Source: an uncultured Desulfobulbaceae bacterium (GTDB taxonomy: Bacteria; Desulfobacterota; Desulfobulbia; Desulfobulbales; Desulfobulbaceae). From it: a stretch of 9,645 nucleotides of DNA. The notes under the pieces were generated by a model, which made no database searches, had not been told where the DNA came from, and was given only the letters and a program-made list of their open reading frames with translations. Made by a program: the position numbers and the translations under genes. The stretch lies in contig CAMYOP010000083.1 of assembly GCA_947260045.1 (NCBI GenBank), positions 1 to 9,645 on the forward strand. The letters run 5' to 3'. Shown in pieces: positions 1 through 7,130 of the stretch; position 1 is the first letter of the stretch, and each line of letters starts with the position of its first letter.

Positions 1-251
1 TTATCGGCTGGGTCACGTCATCTTCCCTTGAGGCTTGTGGTCCTGAGGTCATTTGTCTGGCCATCGATGGTGTGAGGCCATCTGCCGAAAATATACTTTC
101 CGGTCGTTATATCCTTTCTGCCGAATATTCCTTTATATATAAAGACGATAAACTCAATACACTTGCTCTGAGTTTTTTAGATTTTGTCTTTTCGGATAAA
201 GGTTCTGAACTTTTAAGCAAAGCAGGGGTTATCCCCCTTAGTCGTAAATAG
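1..251 (+). CDS. PstS-like periplasmic phosphate-binding protein, C-terminal fragment
   Basis: Reading from base 3 to the TAG at 249-251 gives 82 residues without interruption; the start lies upstream of the window. The fragment begins IGWVTSSSLEACG and includes AIDGVRPSAENILSGRY, and it ends FSDKGSELLSKAGVIPLSRK. This is the pattern of the last lobe of PstS-family (PBP-like) phosphate-binding proteins: an 'IGY' strand, a 'dG..Ps.eni.sG.Yp' segment, a hydrophobic return strand, then a helix 'fl.f..s..Gq.ii...G.iPl'. Such proteins bind phosphate in the periplasm and usually deliver it to PstCA. Here the gene is not in the pst operon but lies directly upstream of a sensor kinase, so it may serve sensing as well as or instead of transport (inference). 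Ligand residues and the signal peptide are outside the window, so another oxyanion cannot be excluded. Confidence 0.8.
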   Translation, partial: IGWVTSSSLEACGPEVICLAIDGVRPSAENILSGRYILSAEYSFIYKDDKLNTLALSFLDFVFSDKGSELLSKAGVIPLSRK

Positions 252-254
252 GAA

Positions 255-2849
255 ATGCAATTTAATAAGAGTATAGCCATACCTATCATTGGCCAGATTC
301 TGTTTCTAATCTCTTTAATAACCTTGAGCCATTATTTCATTCAGACACACTCTCTTCGTAATGCGATCGTCACAGAAAATAGAAATAAAGCAGAACATAT
401 CTATACAATTATCCAGACTATTGTCAAAAAAGAGGAAGAAAAACTCCTCACTCTTTCAAAGACACTAAAAGAACTCGAGTGTTTAGTCGATTCAATCGTT
501 TATTCTCTCCAGTTTCAGGAACCCTTTGGGCCTTCTGAAGAAATGCTAGATAAGTATTATCAAGAACTTAAGGTTGACTTGTTGGAAGTGGTCGATACCA
601 GGGGACAGGTCCTCTACAGGGCTCATGAACCTGGGAAAAAGGGGGATTTTGCAGATTATTGGGGAGTTGTTGAAGCATTAGATGGACAAGATATGCTGGT
701 AAGCTCCAATTCGAAGGATGGTTGGGGAATACGGGCAATTGTACCAATCATGAATGATAACAAAAAGGTTTTTGGGATCCTCATGGTTGGCACACGGATT
801 AATAACGATTTTGCCAGAGAAATTTCCAGATACACAGGAGCGGAAATATCTTTTGGCTCGCTCCAGGGATTATTTGCAACATCGTTGCCTGCTGACAGAA
901 GAAGTGAGGTTGATTTTTCCAAGCTTCTCACCAGTAGAACCGAAACGAGACAAATTTACACAGACCTTTTGCCAAATGGAAATATTATATTATACGCTCC
1001 TTTTCAGGTAGTGGATGAGTTCTTTGGCTTTGTCGCAGAGGTTGATGGGTCTCAGGGTCGTTTGCTTCTTGAAAGTTCAAAGAGTCAACTTATCCGTCTT
1101 CTTGCAGTAACTTTGTTCATTGTCCTGGCGATCGGTATTGGCCTGACAGTGTTTCTTATTCGTCCCCTCAAAGAACTCACCAAACGGGCTACTCTGGCTG
1201 TAAGTGATATCTCTGGAACTCAAAGCTTTAAGCCAGAAGGCAATGAAATTAATCAGCTCGTTCAAGCCTTTGAGTTTATGATCGAACGGGTAATGAGTTA
1301 TTTGAAAGATCGTAAAAAGGCAGAAAAGGACTTGATAGAAGAGAAGGAAAAGTTGACCATTACCTTGGGATCCATTGATGACGCTGTCATAACAACGGAC
1401 GTCCAGGGAAAAATAGAACTTCTAAACTATGCTGCTGAAAAGTTAACAGGGTGGACCTTGGAAGAAGCCTTTGGTTTGCCTCTGGCAGATGTATATACAA
1501 CCTTTGCTAAAGAAAAAAATATCTCACAAACAAGCCCCATAGAGGACATCCTTCAAGGGAAGAGAACGCCACACAAATTAAATGAGAAGGTCTTACAGGC
1601 AAGGGATGGAACTGATCATGACATCCTGGAAAGCGGCGCCCCCATTCGCGACAGTCTTGAAAATATTTTTGGAGTTGTTCTGGTCTTTCGGGATATCACT
1701 GAGCTCAAAAAATTACAGGAGGATAGGGTTAAGAGCAAGAAGCTCGAATCACTTGGTGTGCTGGCCGGAGGTATTGCCCATGATTTTAATAATATATTAA
1801 CGGCAATTGTCGGAAATTCAAGCCTTGTTGCAACTCAGATAAGCTCAGAGAGCAAGGCGTATGAGTGTCTTACTGAAATTGAGAAAGCGGTGAGCAGAGC
1901 CAAAGGCTTAACTCGAAAATTGTTAACTTTTTCCAAAGGCGGGGCACCAATTAGAAAAATCGCTGATTCTTCAGCACTTATAGTTGATTCTGCTGGTTTT
2001 ATTCTCAGTGGTTCGGGCACAAAGTGTGCTTTTTCTTTGCCTGATGATCTTTGGGCAATTGATGTGGATAAGGGGCAGATCAGTCAAGTTATACAGAACC
2101 TATGTCTCAATGCTGCCCATGCTATGCAAAATAGCGGTACTATACAGGTGAAAGCTGAAAATATATTTGTGAGTGAGAATGACGAACTGTCTTTTTTACC
2201 TGGAAAATATCTCAAAATATCATTTAGAGATCATGGCATTGGCATCAGTCCAGAGAACCTTCCTTTAATTTTTGATCCATATTTTACCACCAAAGAAGAG
2301 GGTGGAGGTGGCTTGGGTCTGGCAACAGTACATTCCATTGTTAAAAGTCATGAAGGCTATATAGACGTGATTTCAAAGCTTGGTAAAGGCACTACTTTTA
2401 TCATTTATCTGCCAGCTAGCCTGGAAAAAGTTGAAGCAGAGCCCATTGATGATGCAGATCAGCTTATACCAGGGAAAGGAAAAATTCTTATCATGGATGA
2501 TGAGGAAATGCTGCGTACCATAGTGATCCAAATGCTTGCCTATCTTGGTTATGAAGCTGAGGCTGTTAAGGATGGCGAGGAAGCTCTGGAACTCTATGAA
2601 AAGAGAAAACAGGAAGGACATCCTTTTGACCTGGTGATCATGGATCTCACCATTCCCGGTGGAATGGGCGGAGAAGAAACCATACGTATTATGCGAGAAA
2701 AATATCCAGATATAAAAGCAATTGTGGCAAGTGGTTACTCAAACGATCCGATAATGGCGAATTATAAAAAATATGGTTTCACAGGTATGATGAAAAAACC
2801 ATTTGATGTGATTTTTATGAGTAAGGTCATTAGCTCCGTATTGTCTTAG
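255..2849 (+). CDS. Membrane hybrid histidine kinase with Cache sensor, HAMP, PAS and receiver (HK1)
   Basis: 864 residues. A membrane segment at about 7-29 and another at 280-302 enclose a periplasmic domain of about 250 residues. Its motifs (VDTRGQVLYRAHEPGKKG, then WGIRAIVPI and GILMVGTRI) resemble double-Cache sensors, probably the dCache_3 type. HAMP follows at about 303-352, PAS at about 365-485, and HisKA with AGGIAHDFNN and phosphoacceptor His509. The HATPase domain has N615/N619, DHGIG 659-663, FDPYFTTK 673-680 and GGGGLGLA 683-690. The C-terminal receiver (742-862) has the acidic pair D748/D749, phosphoacceptor Asp797 and Lys848, so all catalytic residues are present. The ATG is 3 bases after the upstream stop and in the same frame. 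The only SD-like AGGA (250-253) overlaps that stop and sits one base from the ATG, so translation is probably coupled. Later starts would delete the first membrane segment. The ligand is unknown; phosphate via the neighbouring binding protein is one possibility. Confidence 0.95.
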   Translation: MQFNKSIAIPIIGQILFLISLITLSHYFIQTHSLRNAIVTENRNKAEHIYTIIQTIVKKEEEKLLTLSKTLKELECLVDSIVYSLQFQEPFGPSEEMLDKYYQELKVDLLEVVDTRGQVLYRAHEPGKKGDFADYWGVVEALDGQDMLVSSNSKDGWGIRAIVPIMNDNKKVFGILMVGTRINNDFAREISRYTGAEISFGSLQGLFATSLPADRRSEVDFSKLLTSRTETRQIYTDLLPNGNIILYAPFQVVDEFFGFVAEVDGSQGRLLLESSKSQLIRLLAVTLFIVLAIGIGLTVFLIRPLKELTKRATLAVSDISGTQSFKPEGNEINQLVQAFEFMIERVMSYLKDRKKAEKDLIEEKEKLTITLGSIDDAVITTDVQGKIELLNYAAEKLTGWTLEEAFGLPLADVYTTFAKEKNISQTSPIEDILQGKRTPHKLNEKVLQARDGTDHDILESGAPIRDSLENIFGVVLVFRDITELKKLQEDRVKSKKLESLGVLAGGIAHDFNNILTAIVGNSSLVATQISSESKAYECLTEIEKAVSRAKGLTRKLLTFSKGGAPIRKIADSSALIVDSAGFILSGSGTKCAFSLPDDLWAIDVDKGQISQVIQNLCLNAAHAMQNSGTIQVKAENIFVSENDELSFLPGKYLKISFRDHGIGISPENLPLIFDPYFTTKEEGGGGLGLATVHSIVKSHEGYIDVISKLGKGTTFIIYLPASLEKVEAEPIDDADQLIPGKGKILIMDDEEMLRTIVIQMLAYLGYEAEAVKDGEEALELYEKRKQEGHPFDLVIMDLTIPGGMGGEETIRIMREKYPDIKAIVASGYSNDPIMANYKKYGFTGMMKKPFDVIFMSKVISSVLS

Positions 2850-2879
2850 CCGTTGACACTCTTCTTAACAACTCAATAC
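2838..2879. repeat. Imperfect inverted repeat across the tail-to-tail kinase junction
   Basis: GTATTG (2838-2843) is inverted as CAATAC (2874-2879), with an inner GTTG/CAAC pair (2852-2855 and 2869-2872). The outer arms are the matching Val-Leu codons at the ends of the two paralogous kinases, so the symmetry follows from their homology. It could fold as a weak hairpin in both transcripts, but there is no clean T-run on either side. Evidence for a bidirectional terminator is therefore weak. Confidence 0.3.
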
Positions 2880-5105
2880 CGAATGAAGAACTTTGCTCAG
2901 CATTTCAAGGTCAAAGGGCTTGGCAATCATACCCTTAAAGCCATAAGCTTTATAATCCGCCATTATCGGATCGTTTGAGTAACCGCTGGAAACAATGACC
3001 TTTGCCTGCCTGTCAATTTGAAGCAATTTGTTGATGGCCTCACTTCCACCCATTCCACCGGGGATGGTGAGATCCATAATCACCACATCAAAGGGAACAT
3101 TGCTTTCCATGGCATTTTTATAGAGTGAAAGTGCCTGATCACCGTTATCCACATAATGAGGGTCATAGCCTAGATAACGAAGCATTTCTCCTACGATTTC
3201 TCTGATATGCTCCTCGTCATCCATGATTAATATTTTACCAGATCCTGTCAATATCAGTGATTCAGGAGAAATGTCTGGCGTAACCGCTTTGTCTGCGGCC
3301 GCAGGAATATATAATGTAAAGATGGTTCCCTCACCTAGATTTGAATCAACAAAAAGTCGACCATTATGTTTGGCAATAATAGAATGACAGATTGAAAGTC
3401 CCAGGCCATTTCCGCTTGCTTTTGTCGTGAAATAGGGATCGAAAATTCGCTCAAGGTCCTTTCCTGGAATACCAGGTCCAGTATCTGCGATAAGCAAGAG
3501 AACATAGTTTCTAATTGGTATTTGCAGGCTGCCGAGTTCATTAGCTTTTATATTTTTCACACTGAGCTTGAGGGTGCCTCCACCAGGCATGGCCTGAACT
3601 GCATTAATGGTTATGTTTTGAATCACCTGGCTAATCTGGCCTTTGTCTGCATCCACTGGCCAAAGGTCAGCTGCGAAATTATATTCACAGTTTACATTTG
3701 AGCCACTCAGGACAAAACGAGTTGATTCTTCAATTATTTCCCGCAGGGATAATGTTTGCTTGACCGGTTCTCCGCCTTTGGAAAAAGTAAGCAGTTGCTG
3801 CGTGAGGTTCTGGGCTCTGCTGGAGGCTTTTTTAGCATTATTTAACCAGTCTCGAAGTTTTGGGTCATCATGCAGTGATTTTACGGTCAAATCAATATAG
3901 CCGATAATTCCTGTGAGCAGATTATTGAAATCATGGGCAATACCTCCGGCAAGTACACCAATGGATTCTAATTTCTGGCCCCGCAATATTTCCGCTTCCA
4001 TTTTTTTTCGCTCAGCAATATCTCGAATAAAACAAAAATAGGTACCGCCATTTTCCATTTCCGCATAGCTTGCACTTATCTCTACAGGCATCAGGCTGCC
4101 TGAGCTGTTTTTCTGCTCAGCCTGGACAATGAAGGAACGCTCTTTTTTTATCTGAGCCATCAGATGGCTTGCTTCGATTTTAGGGCCAAAGAGCTCGATT
4201 GCTGAAATGTTCATTTCCAATAGAGAATCTTTACTTATCCCAATCATATGACAGAGAGCTGGATTAACATCCAGGATGTTTCCTTTGATATCAAAATGAA
4301 TGAATCCATCGGTGGAAGTCTGCAATATCGTTTGGTTACGATTCATATGGGAAAGGATTTTCAGGTTGTTTTCTTCCAGGGTTATACTTGTTTGGTTAAA
4401 GGATTCGATGAGTTCGCCAAATTCATCTTTGGCCCGATAGCTGGATGTGTAACCCAACTCGCCATGCCTGATTTTCCTGGATGTCTGCAAGAGTTCGGAA
4501 ATTGGTTTGGTGAAGATCTTAATCAGGTAAAGGGCAATAAAGATGATGAAAGTGAGGGCAAGTGTCAGGGTGACTGCTAAAATGGTTTTAGATTTTTGTA
4601 TTTTCTTCTGGGATTCTTTGGTTTTTAAGGTTAAGGCCACGTTTGCCCTGAAGACCATGGTCTGTGATTTTGCAATTATAGTTTCACCGATATGTGCGGC
4701 TTCTGTTTGTAGTTGATTTATTCTTTCACTGTTTGAGGCTGAGGTAATAAAGTGGCTGAGTGCTTTACTATATTGACTTGTTAAGGCAACGAGTTCATGT
4801 AAGCCTTCTTCAACTTCTGGTTCATGGTGACAGTCGTTACAAGAGGTGACCCTTGCCTGCAGTTTATGGACATTTTCAACCACAATATCCAGGTCCTTGC
4901 CAAAATTGGTACCCATGGTAAATAAATTTGTTTGTACGGTTTGTACATTTATAACAAGGTCTTGTCTGATAATTTCAATTTTGTGTAAGGTGATGAGGGA
5001 ATCAAGACTGGATGTGGTTTTGTTAATAATTGAGAGGGTAAATAAAATACCTGCAAAAAACAGGATAATTAAAAGCAGAAATGATACGATAATTTTCTGT
5101 TTCAT
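2865..5105 (-). CDS. Membrane hybrid histidine kinase with periplasmic c-heme motif, HAMP, PAS and receiver (HK2)
   Basis: 746 residues. Membrane segments at about 4-27 and 175-198 enclose a mostly helical periplasmic region of about 145 residues, like a four-helix-bundle sensor. It contains SCNDCHHEP, a CxxCH heme-c attachment site (C89, C92, H93). HAMP is at about 197-247 and PAS at about 253-365 (VNPALCHMIGIS, then CFIRDIAERKKME). HisKA has AGGIAHDFNN with His391. The HATPase has N497/N501, DTGPG 541-545, FDPYFTTK 555-562 and GNGLGLS. The receiver (623-742) has D629/D630, phosphoacceptor Asp678 and Lys729. All signalling residues are intact. It lies 397 bases downstream of phoU on the same strand, so it may have its own promoter or be a distal part of the pst operon. 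An AGGA at 5116-5119 lies 10 bases from the ATG. Covalent heme would suggest sensing of redox state, oxygen or NO; this is inferred by analogy with heme-c chemoreceptors such as DcrA of Desulfovibrio. Confidence 0.95.
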   Translation of the reverse strand: MKQKIIVSFLLLIILFFAGILFTLSIINKTTSSLDSLITLHKIEIIRQDLVINVQTVQTNLFTMGTNFGKDLDIVVENVHKLQARVTSCNDCHHEPEVEEGLHELVALTSQYSKALSHFITSASNSERINQLQTEAAHIGETIIAKSQTMVFRANVALTLKTKESQKKIQKSKTILAVTLTLALTFIIFIALYLIKIFTKPISELLQTSRKIRHGELGYTSSYRAKDEFGELIESFNQTSITLEENNLKILSHMNRNQTILQTSTDGFIHFDIKGNILDVNPALCHMIGISKDSLLEMNISAIELFGPKIEASHLMAQIKKERSFIVQAEQKNSSGSLMPVEISASYAEMENGGTYFCFIRDIAERKKMEAEILRGQKLESIGVLAGGIAHDFNNLLTGIIGYIDLTVKSLHDDPKLRDWLNNAKKASSRAQNLTQQLLTFSKGGEPVKQTLSLREIIEESTRFVLSGSNVNCEYNFAADLWPVDADKGQISQVIQNITINAVQAMPGGGTLKLSVKNIKANELGSLQIPIRNYVLLLIADTGPGIPGKDLERIFDPYFTTKASGNGLGLSICHSIIAKHNGRLFVDSNLGEGTIFTLYIPAAADKAVTPDISPESLILTGSGKILIMDDEEHIREIVGEMLRYLGYDPHYVDNGDQALSLYKNAMESNVPFDVVIMDLTIPGGMGGSEAINKLLQIDRQAKVIVSSGYSNDPIMADYKAYGFKGMIAKPFDLEMLSKVLHSVLSC
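4827..4841 (-). other. CxxCH heme-c attachment motif codons in HK2
   Basis: On the minus strand these bases read TGT AAC GAC TGT CAC, encoding CNDCH (residues 89-93), followed by a second His. The site is between the two membrane segments, on the periplasmic side where cytochrome c maturation attaches heme. Only one such motif is present. Possible distal ligands are His80, His103, His118 or Met64; which is used cannot be told from sequence. Confidence 0.8.
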
Positions 5106-5502
5106 CTTTTAATAATCCTGCTCATTGACCCTGCCACTGTTTTTTTTCTCATGTATGTTCGTCAGATAGAAAGCATTAAAAAAATGACTATCCACGACAT
5201 AAAATTCACAACTCATAACTATTTTATTTGATTGTAAGGAATTCTATAAAGGAAAAGTTTTATTATTTTGTAATTCTTCACTGTGAGCTTTGTTTGCTTG
5301 AACCATAGAAATGGTATGGGGCACTATTCTGCGTTAAGATGGCTTATGTCTTGAAAATACAATAATAGTAGAGCTTAGAGTGCTCCAGGGGGGAAGGAGA
5401 ATAGATTTGTGACTTCAAAAAGGTTGAAAACTATCTTGAAGTAGCTTCTTGAGGAAAGGTTAGGGCAAGTTTATTGTCTCGCCCTGGATTTTTCAGGTTT
5501 GC
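5106..5502. other. Non-coding gap between phoU and HK2
   Basis: This 397-base stretch is AT-rich in its HK2-proximal half and has no open frame of credible length on either strand. Just downstream of phoU is a hairpin (5462-5485). A small perfect stem, ACCAT/ATGGT around an AGAA loop, lies at 5302-5315. Before HK2 there is an AGGA ribosome site at 5116-5119. I found no strong sigma-70 or sigma-54 promoter and no clear Pho box. A promoter for HK2 is expected here but not identified. Confidence 0.6.
5462..5485 (-). terminator. Possible hairpin terminator or mRNA-end structure after phoU
   Basis: In the minus-strand RNA, AGGGCGAG and CUUGCCCU pair over 8 bp (one G-U) around an 8-base loop, starting about 17 bases after the phoU stop. 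The sequence after it is AACCTTTCC, not a U-run, so it is not a textbook intrinsic terminator. It may be a weak terminator or a 3'-end stabiliser separating pst-phoU from the downstream kinase. Confidence 0.35.
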
Positions 5503-6198
5503 TTAATTCTCGTCAAGATCATCCATTTCATGACGAACTATCTCACCCTGGAGCATATAGAGAACGTTTTCAGCGATATGGGTTGCATGATCAGCGATAC
5601 GTTCCAGACTTCTGGAAACGCTGAGAAGCATGGCTATATATTTATGTTGCTCTGGCGTTTCCAGGAGTATTTTTTCGGTTTGTTTTCGAATGACCGTTTT
5701 TGCCTCATCAACTTCATTGTCCCAAAGGCAGACTTTGTAGGCAAGGTCAGCGTCTTCTTCAACAAAGGAGTCCAGACACATTTTGACCATTTTCTTGGTT
5801 TCTGCAAACATATGGGCAAACTGTTCAGGAAACTGGACGGAATCAGGTTTCTTCAGCTCTATAAGTTTTTTTTGTACCAGGATGAGAACTCGATCAGCTA
5901 TTTTAACTGCGAGATCACCAATTCTTTCAAGATCATTGTTTATTTTGAGGACGGTGACTACAAAGCGGAGGTCACTGGCTACCGGGTGGTGCTGAGCCAG
6001 TATCTGTAAACATTTTTCTTCCACTGATATTTCCAGGCGGTCAATATCCTCGTCGCTATCGATTATCTCCTTTGCCATATTCTCATCCCAATGGAGAAGA
6101 GCCTTTTCTGCCCGGAAAAGGTTTTTTTCGACTTCTGAGCCAAGGCGAAGAATTTTCGTTTTTAATTTTTCAAGTTCTAACTCAAGATTCTTAATCAT
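5503..6198 (-). CDS. phoU: Phosphate transport system accessory protein PhoU
   Basis: 231 residues, normal length for PhoU. The protein is two repeats of a three-helix bundle. The first has DSDEDIDRLE (47-56) and SDLRFVVTVLKINNDLERIGDLA (two parts of about residues 75-97). The second has WDNEVDEAK (159-167) and SRSLERIADHATHIAEN (195-211). The E-x-x-x-D pairs (E91/D95, E199/D203) match the family's metal-binding motifs. PhoU is a cytoplasmic, membrane-associated regulator that acts with PstSCAB to restrain phosphate signalling when phosphate is plentiful and to prevent excess uptake; in well-studied bacteria its partner is the PhoR kinase. No PhoR is visible here, so its signalling partner may be elsewhere or be a neighbouring kinase (inference). 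An AAGG ribosome site lies about 8 bases before the ATG. It follows pstB after 119 bases. Confidence 0.96.
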   Translation of the reverse strand: MIKNLELELEKLKTKILRLGSEVEKNLFRAEKALLHWDENMAKEIIDSDEDIDRLEISVEEKCLQILAQHHPVASDLRFVVTVLKINNDLERIGDLAVKIADRVLILVQKKLIELKKPDSVQFPEQFAHMFAETKKMVKMCLDSFVEEDADLAYKVCLWDNEVDEAKTVIRKQTEKILLETPEQHKYIAMLLSVSRSLERIADHATHIAENVLYMLQGEIVRHEMDDLDEN

Positions 6199-6259
6199 AG
6201 CGTTGCCTTATTCATGCAATAATAATGGTGGTTTTAGAAAGAGGGCTATTCATAACAGG

Positions 6260-6317
6260 TTAATTGCGCTCCTCTTTATCAAAGCAGTTACAGCCTGCAG
6301 CGAGCGCAAAGAATTAA
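6260..6317 (-). repeat. Inverted repeat in the pstB-phoU spacer
   Basis: The arms TTAATTGCGCTC (6260-6271) and GAGCGC plus AATTAA (6302-6317, with a 4-base bulge) are complementary. Without the bulge, TTGCGCTC/GAGCGCAA gives 8 uninterrupted pairs. The structure begins at the base next to the pstB stop codon. The roughly 30-base loop can hold two mini-stems (CTTT/AAAG and GCAG/CTGC). No U-run follows, so it is unlikely to terminate transcription. It may mark an RNA-processing or stability element that sets PhoU levels relative to PstB (inference). Confidence 0.5.
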
Positions 6318-7106
6318 TCAACCGAAGCGACCAGTGATATAGTCCTCTGTTTCTTTTTGAGTCGGGGTAGTAAAAACCTTTTTGGTTAAATCATACTCGA
6401 TAAGTTCACCAAGGTACAAATAGGCAGTGAAGTCAGATACACGCGCTGCCTGCTGCATATTATGGGTGACGATAATAATTGTGTAATCACCCTGGAGTTC
6501 GCGGATGAGTTCTTCGATTTTTGCCGTGGAACGGGGATCCAATGCTGAACAGGGCTCGTCCATGAGAATAACTTCTGGCTCTACTGCTATGGCACGGGCA
6601 ATGCAAAGTCGCTGCATCTGGCCACCTGATAGACCCATTGCTGAGTCATGCAGACGGTCCTTAACTTCATCCCAGATTGCTGCCCGTTTCAGACTTTTTT
6701 CAACGGTTTCATCAAGAATTTTCTTGTTATTAACCCCTGCTATGCGTAGGCCGTATATGACATTTTCGTAAATGGATTTTGGAAAAGGATTCCATTTCTG
6801 AAAAACCATTCCCACACGGCGTCGCAGCTCAATAGCATCCATTTTGGTATCATAGATATTCTGGCCGTCGATTATTATTTCGCCCTTGATGGAGATTGTT
6901 TCAATTAAATCGTTCATTCGATTGAAACAGCGGATCAGGGTTGATTTTCCACAGCCAGAAGGACCAATGAGAGCAGTGACCTTGTTACGGGGAAAGCTCA
7001 TCGATATGTTGGATAAAGCCTGTTTATCACCATAGAAGAGATTCAGATTGTTTACCTCGACGATGGCATCAGATATTTGTCTTATAGCAGGGTTTGTTTG
7101 TGGCAT
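6318..7106 (-). CDS. pstB: Phosphate ABC transporter ATP-binding protein PstB
   Basis: 262 residues, typical for PstB. Walker A is GPSGCGKST (48-56), the Q-loop VFQKWNPFPKSIYENV begins at 101 with Q103, the ABC signature LSGGQ is at 159-163, Walker B VILMDEP at 179-185 with catalytic Glu184, the D-loop is SALDP, and the switch His is H215 in VTHNM. NRMND after Walker A and the NPFPKSIYENV Q-loop context are characteristic of PstB rather than other ABC ATPases. It powers phosphate import through PstC/PstA at the inner face of the cytoplasmic membrane. It starts 24 bases after pstA on the same strand, indicating co-transcription. The nearest SD-like sequence (AAGAG) is weak and about 11 bases from the ATG. 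The Q-loop Trp105 replaces the Pro common in enterobacterial PstB, a minor variation. Confidence 0.97.
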   Translation of the reverse strand: MPQTNPAIRQISDAIVEVNNLNLFYGDKQALSNISMSFPRNKVTALIGPSGCGKSTLIRCFNRMNDLIETISIKGEIIIDGQNIYDTKMDAIELRRRVGMVFQKWNPFPKSIYENVIYGLRIAGVNNKKILDETVEKSLKRAAIWDEVKDRLHDSAMGLSGGQMQRLCIARAIAVEPEVILMDEPCSALDPRSTAKIEELIRELQGDYTIIIVTHNMQQAARVSDFTAYLYLGELIEYDLTKKVFTTPTQKETEDYITGRFG

Positions 7107-7130
7107 ATTTATTATTCTCTTATCCAGACA

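Noticed and set aside
243..260. Amber read-through making a binding protein-kinase fusion (TAG GAA ATG in one frame)
   Set aside because: A fused chain would place the binding protein in the periplasm just before membrane segment 1, which would put the Cache domain in the cytoplasm. Separate, coupled genes fit the topology better.
2640..2672. Atypical receiver signature DLTIPGGMGG after the phosphoacceptor Asp in both kinases
   Set aside because: The acidic pair, Asp and Lys are intact, and this variant is familiar in deltaproteobacterial hybrid kinases, so it is not a sign of a dead receiver.
5244..5273. Possible sigma-70 promoter for HK2 on the minus strand (TTACAA, 18-base spacer, TTATAG)
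   Set aside because: The -35 matches only about half of the consensus and the region is AT-rich, so such matches are expected by chance.
5317..5332. Sigma-54-like GG-N10-GC on the plus strand
   Set aside because: Bases around the GG and GC match the consensus poorly, and no plus-strand gene follows within reach.
5530..6009. 159-codon plus-strand open frame antisense to phoU
   Set aside because: It lies wholly inside a well-supported phoU, has no ribosome site or recognisable motif, and is best explained as a shadow frame. The same applies to the 120-codon frame opposite pstA at 7306-7668.
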